NCBI GenBank assembly: GCA_049242865.1
Contig: JBMLOR010000202.1
Span: 1 to 34,891, forward strand
Source of the DNA: CAIVPM01 sp049242865
GTDB taxonomy: Bacteria > Bacteroidota > Bacteroidia > Chitinophagales > Chitinophagaceae
Direction: 5' to 3'
Length of the DNA stretch: 34,891 nt
Shown: positions 24,486 to 31,911 of the stretch, one piece after another
How the letters are laid out: each line of letters begins with the position of its first letter
Position numbering within the stretch: position 1 is the first letter of the stretch
Notes under the pieces: model-generated
The model's input: only the letters and a program-made list of their open reading frames with translations
What the model was told of the DNA's origin: nothing
Databases searched by the model: none
Made by a program: the position numbers and the translations under genes

Positions 24486-25712
24486 TTAATTAAATACAGT
24501 TTTAGCTTGCTCTAACTCAGGCAGCACATTATAAAAATTAGCGATTGTATTGAGAACCTCTTCAACAACTGTATCAGGACAACTAGCTCCACTCGTAATT
24601 AAAAAATGAACTTCCTCTTTTTGGGGCAAATAGTTTGTAATTAATGTCAACTCTTTAGTTCTCCAATTGCAATTTAAAATTTCATTTTTATTAAGAAGTT
24701 TATTTGCATTGTCAATAAAATAAGAAGGCAATACGGCTTCACACAATTCAACTAAATGGCTCGAGTTGCTGCTATTACTGCCACCAATAATAAATGCAGC
24801 ATCGGCTTTAGTTTGCAACAATTCTTTAACTGCTGTTTGATTATCGTTGGTAGCGTAGCAAAGCGTATCTCGAGTATCTGCAAAACGTTCTTGAACGTTG
24901 GTGGCATCTAAGTTATGTTGCTTTACTATCAATTGTTTTAAATAATCACTTATTGCCTGTGTATCTGTAGCTAATTGAGTAGTTTGATTAATAACACCAA
25001 TTTTTTGCAAATCTTTCTCTACATCAAATCCCTCGCTATACCTTCCTTTAAATTCATTGTAAAAACTTGAACTTTCTTTTTCACCCGTAATATATTTTCC
25101 TAGTTCTATAGTTTCGGTCATATCATTTACAACTACAGTGGGTGTATGTATTGAAGCATGTGAAAATGTAGCCCTTGTTTCTTCGTGTTGGGGTTTACCG
25201 TGCACCACTATACTAAAACCTTTTTTAGCAATTTGCTCGCCTCTATTCCAAACTTTTTCAACAAATGGGCAAGTTGTGTTATACTTTTCAATGGCAATTC
25301 CTTTTTCTGTTAGTAATTTTTCAATAGCCAAGGTTGTACCAAATGCAGGGATAATTACAACATCATCTTTAGTTAAACTATCAAATGAAATTAATTGCTT
25401 ACCGTAAGTGTCTTGCAAAAACTGCACTCCCAAATTTTGTAAATGTTCGTTTACTTGAGGGTTATGAATCATTTCACTGAGTAAATAAATACGTTTACCA
25501 CTGTTTTCTTCGATGGTTTTAAATGCAATTTCAATAGCATTTTCAACACCATAACAAAACCCAAAATGTCGTGCTAAATGAAAATGTACGTTACCTGCAA
25601 TTATGGTTGTAGGAGAAAAATCTTTTTTAAGTTTATCCGAAGCCTTTCGAGTATTTTTTATAGATGTAATAAAATTACTTCTGTAAACATTAGGTATAGA
25701 AAACTGTTTCAT
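24486..25712 (-). CDS. ispH: 4-hydroxy-3-methylbut-2-enyl diphosphate reductase
   Basis: A 408-residue IspH, the last enzyme of the MEP isoprenoid pathway, which reduces HMBPP to IPP and DMAPP with a 4Fe-4S cluster. The cluster cysteines are Cys53 (GFCYGVENAI), Cys148 (NTTCPFVEKVW) and Cys285 (RDTLCYATNDNQ). Substrate-binding His83 (HNPQVN) and His171 (HGKPQHEE), and NQTTQLATDT (242-251), are also present. It is longer than the E. coli enzyme because of about 40 extra N-terminal residues and inserts, as in other Bacteroidota. Transcribed divergently from the RNase H-like gene. Confidence 0.94.
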   Translation of the reverse strand: MKQFSIPNVYRSNFITSIKNTRKASDKLKKDFSPTTIIAGNVHFHLARHFGFCYGVENAIEIAFKTIEENSGKRIYLLSEMIHNPQVNEHLQNLGVQFLQDTYGKQLISFDSLTKDDVVIIPAFGTTLAIEKLLTEKGIAIEKYNTTCPFVEKVWNRGEQIAKKGFSIVVHGKPQHEETRATFSHASIHTPTVVVNDMTETIELGKYITGEKESSSFYNEFKGRYSEGFDVEKDLQKIGVINQTTQLATDTQAISDYLKQLIVKQHNLDATNVQERFADTRDTLCYATNDNQTAVKELLQTKADAAFIIGGSNSSNSSHLVELCEAVLPSYFIDNANKLLNKNEILNCNWRTKELTLITNYLPQKEEVHFLITSGASCPDTVVEEVLNTIANFYNVLPELEQAKTVFN

Positions 25713-26011
25713 AATGTGGCGAAGATAACTGAAATTGGTAGTGCAATAGCTTCGTTAAAAGCTGATTCTATAAATCGAAAACAAAAAAATAGAAAAAACT
25801 TAATTAACAATATGTTGATAATTGGTAATCAATATTTTGTATTTGCCTCGTTACATTTATGCCGAGTTTTAAATTGATAGTTTATTTATTGATAATCATA
25901 GTTTTTTTGAAGACACTAGGCTGACACATAAGTTACTTTTTTAGTTGACACATTAAATGTTTATTGAAAATTGATTTTATACAATTAATTACTAATTATA
26001 AATTAAAGTAT
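25713..26011. other. AT-rich divergent spacer with a TGACACAT direct repeat
   Basis: This 299-nt spacer between ispH and the RNase H-like gene holds no supported gene. Its only distinct feature is TGACACAT at 25922-25929 and again at 25946-25953 (24-bp step), in the setting GCTGACACATAAGTTAC and GTTGACACATTAAATG. In reverse complement these begin TGTCA-, which resembles subterminal repeats of some insertion sequences, so a relic IS end is possible. I could not identify a -33/-7 promoter pair. Confidence 0.35.
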
Positions 26012-26485
26012 ATGAAATGGAGAAAATTTAATGGTGAAGTTTTAGAACCTAATATCAAGGAAGCTGTAACAAAAGTTATAAAAAGAGAAACCGAAAACGG
26101 CGTAAAACTAAAAGTATGTATTGGCACTGATAGCCAAGTAAAAGGTATTGAAACTGAATTTGCCACTGTAATTGTATTTTTAAGAGAACATGCAGGTGGG
26201 TTTATGTATATAGCAAACGAAAAAACAAAACAGCACTTTCATTTAAAAGAAAGGATGCTCACAGAAGTAGCAAAAAGCATTGAAATTGCATACGAACTTT
26301 GCGATTTGTTTATTGAATATAATGTTGAAATGGAAGTACATGCAGACATTAACACCAATCCAAATTTTAAAAGTAATGAATCGCTTAAAGAGGCTATGGG
26401 CTATATATTAGGCATGGGATTTGCCTTTAAAGCAAAACCCGAAGCCTTTGCAAGTAGTTGCTGTGCCGATAAAGCTTGCAATTAA
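26012..26485 (+). CDS. Ribonuclease H-like protein, YkuK/DUF458 family
   Basis: A 157-residue protein from the ATG at 26012 (the frame opens earlier at a TTG). VCIGTDSQVKGIETEFATVIVFLREHAGGFMYIANEK (35-71) contains the conserved G-T-D-S-Q motif with the first acidic residue of an RNase H-like fold, and YNVEMEVHADINTNPNFKSNE (103-123) carries a second conserved aspartate (HADIN). The C-terminus GFAFKAKPEAFASSCCADKACN keeps the family's xASxxADK motif. YkuK proteins are predicted nucleases without a proven substrate. The stop codon is 6 nt from that of the convergent acyltransferase gene. Confidence 0.78.
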   Translation: MKWRKFNGEVLEPNIKEAVTKVIKRETENGVKLKVCIGTDSQVKGIETEFATVIVFLREHAGGFMYIANEKTKQHFHLKERMLTEVAKSIEIAYELCDLFIEYNVEMEVHADINTNPNFKSNESLKEAMGYILGMGFAFKAKPEAFASSCCADKACN

Positions 26486-26491
26486 TTTGTA

Positions 26492-27613
26492 CTATTTTAA
26501 TCCTCGATTACCGGTAACAAATTTGTAAAACTTTGGAGTAAGTTGTTTTAGTAAAAACCCTACAGCAACACTTCCAAAAATTAAAATAAACGACTCTATA
26601 AAATAGGTAGCAATTCTATGATGTGGGTATCCTTCAAAATACTTTCGTGCTGCATACATACCATAAACAACTAAGGGTGCATGTAATACATAAATCATAA
26701 ACGAATAGCTACTCAATTGTACAAACATTTTTTTGCTCATACACCATTTAACAAGTGCATCACTCCCAAACCAAGCAAAAACAAGCCCACTGAAAACTGT
26801 TATTTTATGCAGAACATGTATAATAGGAAAATAAAATTGTGGTATATGTTCACTAAAAACTAGCAATGTTTTAAAAACAGCAACTACAAAAAATACTATA
26901 CCCCATAACGTAGGATTTAATAGCTTTTTGGGTTTACTAATATCAAAATTTACTTTTTGCATCCATACCCCAATTGAAAAGAAAAGTAATCCTTCGCTTT
27001 CAATGAAATATAAACTTATTTGTGCAAACCAAGCCAAAACAAGTATTGTAAAATAAACATACTTTACCCATCTATGCATCACACACCATCTGATTGCCAA
27101 ATAGAGTACATTGTACATAAATAACACCCTCAAAAACCAAAGTTGATAGGCAGGTGGATTAAATATCCAAGTCAATAACCATTCGTACCACTTATATTGT
27201 TGCAAAAGATTACGTTTTTCATCAACCCACATCATATTACTTGCTTCTACAAATGGTTTTGTAAATGGTATTAGTTCTAAACCTAATGTAAGTAACAAAC
27301 TAAATGCACCCCAAATAAAATAAGGTAGCAACACTGTTTTAAACCTTTGAAACACTCTTGCTTTATAGGTTGTTTTTGTATCGCTTAATGCAAATAAATA
27401 TCCACTGATTATAAATAACATTGGTATTCTAAATCGCAACAATCCATTGCTCAATAAATATTGTATAAATGCATTAAAAGTAAGTGGCTCTTCGGGTATG
27501 GTAGTGCTTTGTAAATAAGAATATTTTAAGTTGTAAGCATGTACAAATACCAAAAAAAACATGGATACAAAACTCCAAAACTTAAATTTTTGGCTATTAA
27601 AAACAGTTAACAT
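26492..27613 (-). CDS. Membrane acyltransferase 3 family protein
   Basis: A 373-residue protein with about ten transmembrane segments and the features of acyltransferase family 3: an early VHAYNLKYSY with a histidine in the first segment, RFRIPMLFIISGYLFAL (56-72, the R-x(n)-F-I-SGYL motif), WFLRVLFMYNVLYL, and YVLHAPLVVYGMY near the end. Family members O-acetylate or acylate surface glycans and lipids at the inner membrane. Substrate cannot be told; the LuxE-like gene upstream is 102 nt away on the same strand but has its own spacer. Confidence 0.83.
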   Translation of the reverse strand: MLTVFNSQKFKFWSFVSMFFLVFVHAYNLKYSYLQSTTIPEEPLTFNAFIQYLLSNGLLRFRIPMLFIISGYLFALSDTKTTYKARVFQRFKTVLLPYFIWGAFSLLLTLGLELIPFTKPFVEASNMMWVDEKRNLLQQYKWYEWLLTWIFNPPAYQLWFLRVLFMYNVLYLAIRWCVMHRWVKYVYFTILVLAWFAQISLYFIESEGLLFFSIGVWMQKVNFDISKPKKLLNPTLWGIVFFVVAVFKTLLVFSEHIPQFYFPIIHVLHKITVFSGLVFAWFGSDALVKWCMSKKMFVQLSSYSFMIYVLHAPLVVYGMYAARKYFEGYPHHRIATYFIESFILIFGSVAVGFLLKQLTPKFYKFVTGNRGLK

Positions 27614-27639
27614 GATAATTGATTTTTGATTTGTTGAAA

Positions 27640-27670
27640 CAAGTATAGCAACGCATCAATTGAAGAGCAA
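27640..27670 (-). promoter_or_regulatory. Promoter of the acyltransferase gene
   Basis: On the minus strand TTG (27670-27668) and TATACTTG (27647-27640) are 20 nt apart; the -7 box has one mismatch to TAnnTTTG. The predicted start near 27634 leaves a leader of about 21 nt. It shows the gene can be transcribed apart from the LuxE-like gene upstream. Confidence 0.45.
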
Positions 27671-27715
27671 CGCTTTTTATTCAAATTGCATGTGTGATGG
27701 ATGAATGGCCAATTT

Positions 27716-28726
27716 TTAGTTATACATTAAGCTACATCCTCGCAAATCACTATTATCCAATCTACCTAAAACTTCAAAACTTCCATCCTCATACACAATA
27801 CCTACATCATCTGTAGCAATAAAGCTACAACTATGCACATTAGCCAAATCAATGATATTCAAAATTCCTTTTCCAGTAGTATGTATAGTTAAAGGGTCGT
27901 CTTCACTTCTTACTAAAACTTTCATCCAAGGTGGGCAAACAAATCTTCCATCTTTAGTTGCATAAGCTTGCGACAAAAGCTCTGTCATGCCATACTCACT
28001 ATGTATTGTATTACAATTAAATTGTTGTTGCAAATAATGATGAACTTCATGCCTTAGCATTTCTTTTTTCCTTCCTTTCATTCCTCCTGTTTCCATAACA
28101 ATGGTGTTGTTCAAGGATATAGGAAATTGCTCTGCAAAATCTAGTAAAGCATAGGTTACACCAATTAATAATGTAGGCTGTTTTAATGCTTCAAGTTCAG
28201 ATAAAGTTTGATGCAATTCACTAAAATTATGCAAATAAAAATTACTTTTTTTGTGGTTAGATGTGGCAATAAAATTATTTACCATATATACAAGTGAAGA
28301 GTTATTTCTTTCTAAATAAGAGGGCAATAAGCCTAGTATACAATAGTCTGAAATTCTTCCATAAAAAAGCTCAAAAGCTTGGGTAAAACTCTGTATGTAA
28401 ATTTGCTCATCTTGTACAAAATGCTTACTGTTGATGGTTGTTGTTGTACCACTGCTTTCAAAAACGAGATGAGGAGTAAGCATTTCTTTTTGAAACAATG
28501 TATGAGTTTTAAAAAAGCTGATAGGTAAAAATCTAAACTCGTGTAATTGCAGCAAATCGGATGATGATGTTTTTTTTTGTAAACTTTTAATTTTTCTATC
28601 CCAGCTACCAAAAACTTGTATCTGATTAATTTGATAATCAAAAATTTCGTTGGCTAATTCCAAGAAATTAACATTTTGATTAAAAATTTTTTCGCTCCAA
28701 GAAATATTATGATTTAAAGTTGACAA
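27716..28726 (-). CDS. LuxE-like acyl-protein synthetase / acyltransferase
   Basis: A 336-residue ANL-superfamily protein of the LuxE branch, which in luminous bacteria activates fatty acids with ATP and transfers them to a protein cysteine. FRFLPISFFKTHTL (64-77), FESSGTTTTINSKHF (89-103, P-loop-like), HSEYGMTELLSQAYATKDGRFVCPPWMKVLV (about 243-273, A5 motif region) and FIATDDVGIVYEDGSFEVLGRLDNSDLRGCS (about 302-332) support this. Such stand-alone genes are common in Bacteroidota and may serve lipid or polyketide-like pathways. The likely start is TTG at 28726, without a visible promoter; it diverges from the lipoprotein gene. Confidence 0.75.
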   Translation of the reverse strand: MSTLNHNISWSEKIFNQNVNFLELANEIFDYQINQIQVFGSWDRKIKSLQKKTSSSDLLQLHEFRFLPISFFKTHTLFQKEMLTPHLVFESSGTTTTINSKHFVQDEQIYIQSFTQAFELFYGRISDYCILGLLPSYLERNNSSLVYMVNNFIATSNHKKSNFYLHNFSELHQTLSELEALKQPTLLIGVTYALLDFAEQFPISLNNTIVMETGGMKGRKKEMLRHEVHHYLQQQFNCNTIHSEYGMTELLSQAYATKDGRFVCPPWMKVLVRSEDDPLTIHTTGKGILNIIDLANVHSCSFIATDDVGIVYEDGSFEVLGRLDNSDLRGCSLMYN

Positions 28727-28742
28727 CGTTTAATTACATTTG
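28713..28742 (+). promoter_or_regulatory. Promoter of the small lipoprotein gene
   Basis: TACATTTG (28735-28742) matches the -7 box exactly; TTTA (28713-28716) is a weak -33 at 18 nt. The predicted start near 28748 gives a leader of about 13 nt. The element overlaps the start region of the divergent LuxE-like gene. Confidence 0.5.
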
Positions 28743-28760
28743 TTTTTACAAAGCAAAAAT

Positions 28761-29216
28761 ATGAAGTCGTACACTATAATAGCATCTATACTTATTGGTT
28801 TAATTTTTTACGCTTGTAGCAAAACCTCTTACACTACAAAACCTCAACTTAAAGTAAAAAAAATCAATAGAACAACTTTAAATAATCAACAAGATTTAGT
28901 AATTGAATTAGAATTTACAGATGCTGAGGGTGATATACAAGATACAATTTGGTATCAAAGAATTTCAAAAATTTGTCCAACTCAACCAGGTGTAAATGTT
29001 AGCGATAAATTCAAAATACCAAATGTTGAAACTACTTCTAACCAAAAAGGTATTTTTGAATTTAAGTTTTTATATGGTGCTTTGCAAACAGGTTTCATAA
29101 CTTTAAATGGTTGCTCTAATAAAAACGATACCAGCTATTTTAAATTTTGGATGAAAGACAAAGCAAAAAATTATAGCGATACCATAACAACCGAAAACAT
29201 TGTATTCATTAAATAA
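28761..29216 (+). CDS. Small lipoprotein, unknown family
   Basis: A 151-residue lipoprotein (lipobox FYAC, Cys19) from the ATG at 28761. The mature part is a single beta-rich domain beginning LKVKKINRTTLNNQQDLVIELEFTDAEGDIQDTIWYQRI; the LEFTDAEGDI motif recurs in Bacteroidota cadherin/Ig-like lipoproteins, where the acidic residues can bind calcium. Two further cysteines (in KICPTQPG and LNGCSNKND) may form a disulfide. The UbiA-like gene follows after two bases. Confidence 0.65.
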   Translation: MKSYTIIASILIGLIFYACSKTSYTTKPQLKVKKINRTTLNNQQDLVIELEFTDAEGDIQDTIWYQRISKICPTQPGVNVSDKFKIPNVETTSNQKGIFEFKFLYGALQTGFITLNGCSNKNDTSYFKFWMKDKAKNYSDTITTENIVFIK

Positions 29217-29218
29217 TT

Positions 29219-30124
29219 GTGTTTCAAAAATTCATCAATTGGTTTCAGTTTACAAACATATTTATAGCATTATGTGCTGTAAGTTTCAGTATTGCCAATT
29301 TGAGTTTTTTTAGCGAGCTTAAAACTCCTAAATTACTATTCATCACCATTTTTTTAGGTGTAGTTTGGTATTACAATTTAGCCTATCAAAAAATAATAGT
29401 TACCAATCAAAATTCCAACCAAAGAACATTATGGTTTGTTGCACATAAAAAGCAACTATTTACCATCCAAGCTATATTACTTTCATGCATTGCAATTTTT
29501 TGTTTTATACTATCTCCAAACCTTGCAAACTTTTTCGATTTTACTACCTTTTGGCATCAACTATTTTTAGTTAGCTTTATTATCATTGGTCTGTTATATA
29601 ACTTTGGCTTAATAAATAAAAGTTCTTCTATTTCTATAAGAAAAATTGCCTTTTTAAAACCATTGTTTATTGGTTATGTATGGATGGGTGTAACATTAGT
29701 TTTCCCGTTTGTTTTTAATGCTATTTCAAATCATCAAATTCTAAATTTTAATTATAAATTTTGGATAATATTTACTGAAGGTCTTTTTTTTATTACATTG
29801 TTAGCAATATTGTACGATGTAAAAGATTTTGAAGCAGATAATGCTGTTAGCTTAAAAACTTGGGTAGTAAAATTGGGCATAAATAAATTACATGAAAGAT
29901 TAATTTTGCCAGCTATAGCACTTGCTATTGCAGCAATTTTTATGTTACTTCAAATGCAATTGTTAAATAATAAAATAGCAATTACTATTATTTTAAGCTA
30001 CCTCATTATAGTATTAATATCCAAAATAATTCAACAAAAAAAATCAATAATTTGGCACCTTACGCTAATTGATGGAGTCATTTTGCTCAAATCAGTTGCT
30101 TTAATACTTTTAAATAAAATTTAA
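29219..30124 (+). CDS. UbiA-like polytopic membrane protein
   Basis: A 301-residue protein with about eight or nine transmembrane segments. The LAILYDVKDFEADNAVSLKTWVVKLG stretch (about 195-220) resembles the second aspartate motif of UbiA prenyltransferases (D-x-x-D-x-x-x-D followed by the T-x-x-x-x-LG turn). The first UbiA motif (N-D-x-x-D) is not evident; TLWFVAHKKQLF occupies the cytoplasmic loop. It may be a divergent Bacteroidota UbiA-superfamily member or only share the fold, so prenyl transfer should not be assumed. Start GTG at 29219, two bases after the lipoprotein stop. Confidence 0.6.
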   Translation: MFQKFINWFQFTNIFIALCAVSFSIANLSFFSELKTPKLLFITIFLGVVWYYNLAYQKIIVTNQNSNQRTLWFVAHKKQLFTIQAILLSCIAIFCFILSPNLANFFDFTTFWHQLFLVSFIIIGLLYNFGLINKSSSISIRKIAFLKPLFIGYVWMGVTLVFPFVFNAISNHQILNFNYKFWIIFTEGLFFITLLAILYDVKDFEADNAVSLKTWVVKLGINKLHERLILPAIALAIAAIFMLLQMQLLNNKIAITIILSYLIIVLISKIIQQKKSIIWHLTLIDGVILLKSVALILLNKI

Positions 30125-30170
30125 ACATCAAATTGTTTTTATAAATTTACACATTAAATGTAATAAGTAC

Positions 30171-31076
30171 ATGACGATTTCTATACCAGATTTTTCATTA
30201 TCACCTCATATAGACCAAGTTGGAGTGGAAGAAAGAGCAAGCCGTTTTACAAAACGTTCTATTAAAGACGCAACAAAAATTAATGGCTTAAAGTTGGCTT
30301 TGAATATGATTGACCTTACCACTTTAGAAGGTAAAGACACAAAAGGAAAAGTGCAACAGCTTTGCTACAAAGCTCAACACTTACACGACTCATATCCAGA
30401 TTTGCCAACTGTTGCTGCTGTTTGTGTATATCCTAGCATGGTTAAAATTGCAAAACAAGCTTTGGGAAGCAGTGGTGTAAAAGTGGCTGCGGTGGCAACT
30501 GCTTTTCCTAGTGGCCAAGCTCCTCGAGATGTAAAAATTAGAGATACAAAATTTGCTGTGGCAGAAGGTGCAGATGAGATTGATATGGTGATTAGTCGTG
30601 GTAAATTTTTAGAAGGCGAATACAATTTTGTGTTTGATGAAATAGCTGCTATTAAAGATGCTTGTGGCAATGCAAGATTGAAAGTTATTTTAGAAACAGG
30701 CGAATTAGTAACCTATGATAAAGTTCGTAAAGCCAGCGACATTGCAATGTATGCAGGTGCCGATTTTATTAAAACGAGTACAGGAAAAATTCAGCCTGCT
30801 GCAACAATGCCTGTTACTTTGGTAATGCTAGAAGCTATCAGAGATTTTTATTATAAAACAGGAAAAAAAATTGCCATGAAACCGGCAGGAGGAATTAGCA
30901 AAGCCAAACAAGCATTGCATTATTTAGTAATGGTACAAGAAACTCTAGGCTCAGGGTGGATGAATAATGAGTGGTTTAGATTTGGTGCAAGTAGCTTGGC
31001 AAACGATGTGTTGATGCAGTTGGAAAAACAAAGAACAGGGGTGTATCAGTCAGCGAATTACTTCAGTTTGGATTAG
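30171..31076 (+). CDS. deoC: Deoxyribose-phosphate aldolase
   Basis: A 301-residue class I aldolase that splits 2-deoxyribose 5-phosphate into glyceraldehyde 3-phosphate and acetaldehyde. The Schiff-base lysine is Lys201 (ADFIKTSTGK), with Lys237 (AMKPAGGIS) and Asp138 (DEIDMV) completing the catalytic triad region. The protein is longer than the short bacterial form, with an N-terminal extension of about 40 residues, as in the DeoC2/eukaryote-like group. The aldehyde dehydrogenase gene downstream would remove the acetaldehyde; between them lies the second four-helix-bundle gene with its repeats. Confidence 0.94.
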   Translation: MTISIPDFSLSPHIDQVGVEERASRFTKRSIKDATKINGLKLALNMIDLTTLEGKDTKGKVQQLCYKAQHLHDSYPDLPTVAAVCVYPSMVKIAKQALGSSGVKVAAVATAFPSGQAPRDVKIRDTKFAVAEGADEIDMVISRGKFLEGEYNFVFDEIAAIKDACGNARLKVILETGELVTYDKVRKASDIAMYAGADFIKTSTGKIQPAATMPVTLVMLEAIRDFYYKTGKKIAMKPAGGISKAKQALHYLVMVQETLGSGWMNNEWFRFGASSLANDVLMQLEKQRTGVYQSANYFSLD

Positions 31077-31080
31077 TTGT

Positions 31081-31185
31081 AAAAGTTTAAGAGGTTACAA
31101 AGGTTCAATAAGTTGAAAACGTTTTCAACCTTTAAAACCCTTTAAACGTCTTGAACTTATCTAACTTTTTGAACTTATAAAACTT
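31081..31185. repeat. Degenerate self-complementary repeat array before the second IVP gene
   Basis: From 31081 to 31120 the plus strand repeats (A/G)AGGTT-n-AA-like units of 9-10 bp; from 31121 to 31185 the units are inverted (TTnAACCTT, TTGAACTTA). The centre is a perfect 18-bp palindrome, GTTGAAAACGTTTTCAAC (31112-31129). The array fills the whole space between the deoC stop and the IVP start. Confidence 0.7.
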
Positions 31186-31193
31186 AAAATTGT

Positions 31194-31598
31194 ATGGCTA
31201 CAATAAATTCATTTGAAGATATTATTTCTTGGAAAGAAGCAAGAGTATTAAATGAAAATATTGGGAAGTTGATTGATAGTGGAAGGTTTAAACAAAATTA
31301 TAGATTAATAAATCAAATAGAAGGAAGTGCAGGTTCTATTATGGATAATATTGCAGAAGGATTTGAGCGTGGAGGGAATAGAGAGTTTATACAATTTCTA
31401 TATATTGCAAAAGCCTCTTGTGGTGAATTTAGGTCGCAGTTATACAGAGCATTTGATAGAAAACTAATATCTAAAGAAGAATTTGAAATATTCTCTGTTC
31501 ACGCAAAAAAGATTAGTTCATTAATACAAAAATTGATAACATATTTACAAAATTCAGAAGAAAAAGGAATAAAATATAAAGCAAGGGAAAATAAATAA
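31194..31598 (+). CDS. Four-helix-bundle protein, 23S rRNA intervening-sequence (IVP/S23) family
   Basis: A 134-residue protein with the strongly conserved IVP signature: FEDIISWKEARVLNENIGKL (7-26), GSAGSIMDNIAEGFERGGNREFIQFLYIAKASCGEFRSQLYRA (44-86), and a last helix (KISSLIQKLITYL, 106-118). It belongs to the NIAEGF-ERGG subgroup, distinct from the gene at 60-431, so the two are not recent duplicates. The molecular role of free-standing members is unknown. It is in the same direction as deoC and the aldehyde dehydrogenase gene and lies between them; both flanks are degenerate inverted repeats of the AAGGTTnAA type. Confidence 0.92.
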   Translation: MATINSFEDIISWKEARVLNENIGKLIDSGRFKQNYRLINQIEGSAGSIMDNIAEGFERGGNREFIQFLYIAKASCGEFRSQLYRAFDRKLISKEEFEIFSVHAKKISSLIQKLITYLQNSEEKGIKYKARENK

Positions 31599-31732
31599 AG
31601 TTCGAAAGGTTTAAGAATGTTCAAATGGTTTGAAAAGTTAAAGAGGTTCCGAAAGCCGAAAACGTTTATCAACATTTTAAACATAAGTAACTTATTAAAC
31701 CTTTTCAACCTATTAAACCTTTTCAACTTCTT
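31598..31732. repeat. Degenerate inverted repeat array after the second IVP gene
   Basis: The arm at 31598-31642 (AAGTTCGAAAGGTTTAAG and following) and the arm at 31688-31732 (reverse complement AAGTTGAAAAGGTTTAAT and following) match at roughly four of five positions over about 45 bases, able to form a long imperfect hairpin. Units of 9-10 bp resemble those before the gene. The second arm runs into the sequence duplicated across the N gap. Confidence 0.65.
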
Positions 31733-31756
31733 AAAATTATTAGATAATGGCAAAAG
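31702..31756 (+). repeat. 55-bp sequence duplicated across the gap, left copy
   Basis: These 55 bases, ending with the aldehyde dehydrogenase start (ATGGCAAAAG, ATG at 31748 minus one), are identical to 31857-31911. The copy ends exactly at the first N. It is best explained as an unmerged contig overlap. Confidence 0.9.
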
Positions 31757-31856
31757 NNNNNNNNNNNNNNNNNNNNNNNNNNNNNNNNNNNNNNNNNNNN
31801 NNNNNNNNNNNNNNNNNNNNNNNNNNNNNNNNNNNNNNNNNNNNNNNNNNNNNNNN
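31757..31856. other. Scaffold gap of 100 Ns
   Basis: Exactly 100 undetermined bases, the placeholder length commonly used for gaps of unknown size. Both edges carry the same 55 bases, so the real gap is probably zero or negative. Confidence 0.98.
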
Positions 31857-31911
31857 TTTTCAACCTATTAAACCTTTTCAACTTCTTAAAATTATTAGAT
31901 AATGGCAAAAG
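31857..31911 (+). repeat. 55-bp sequence duplicated across the gap, right copy
   Basis: Identical to 31702-31756 and beginning at the first base after the N run. It contains the complete start region of the aldehyde dehydrogenase gene, so this copy is the one continuous with the coding sequence. Confidence 0.9.

Noticed and set aside
31081..31732. Possible CRISPR array
   Set aside because: The repeats are degenerate, 9-10 bp, contiguous and inverted midway; there are no constant repeats with unique spacers and no cas genes.
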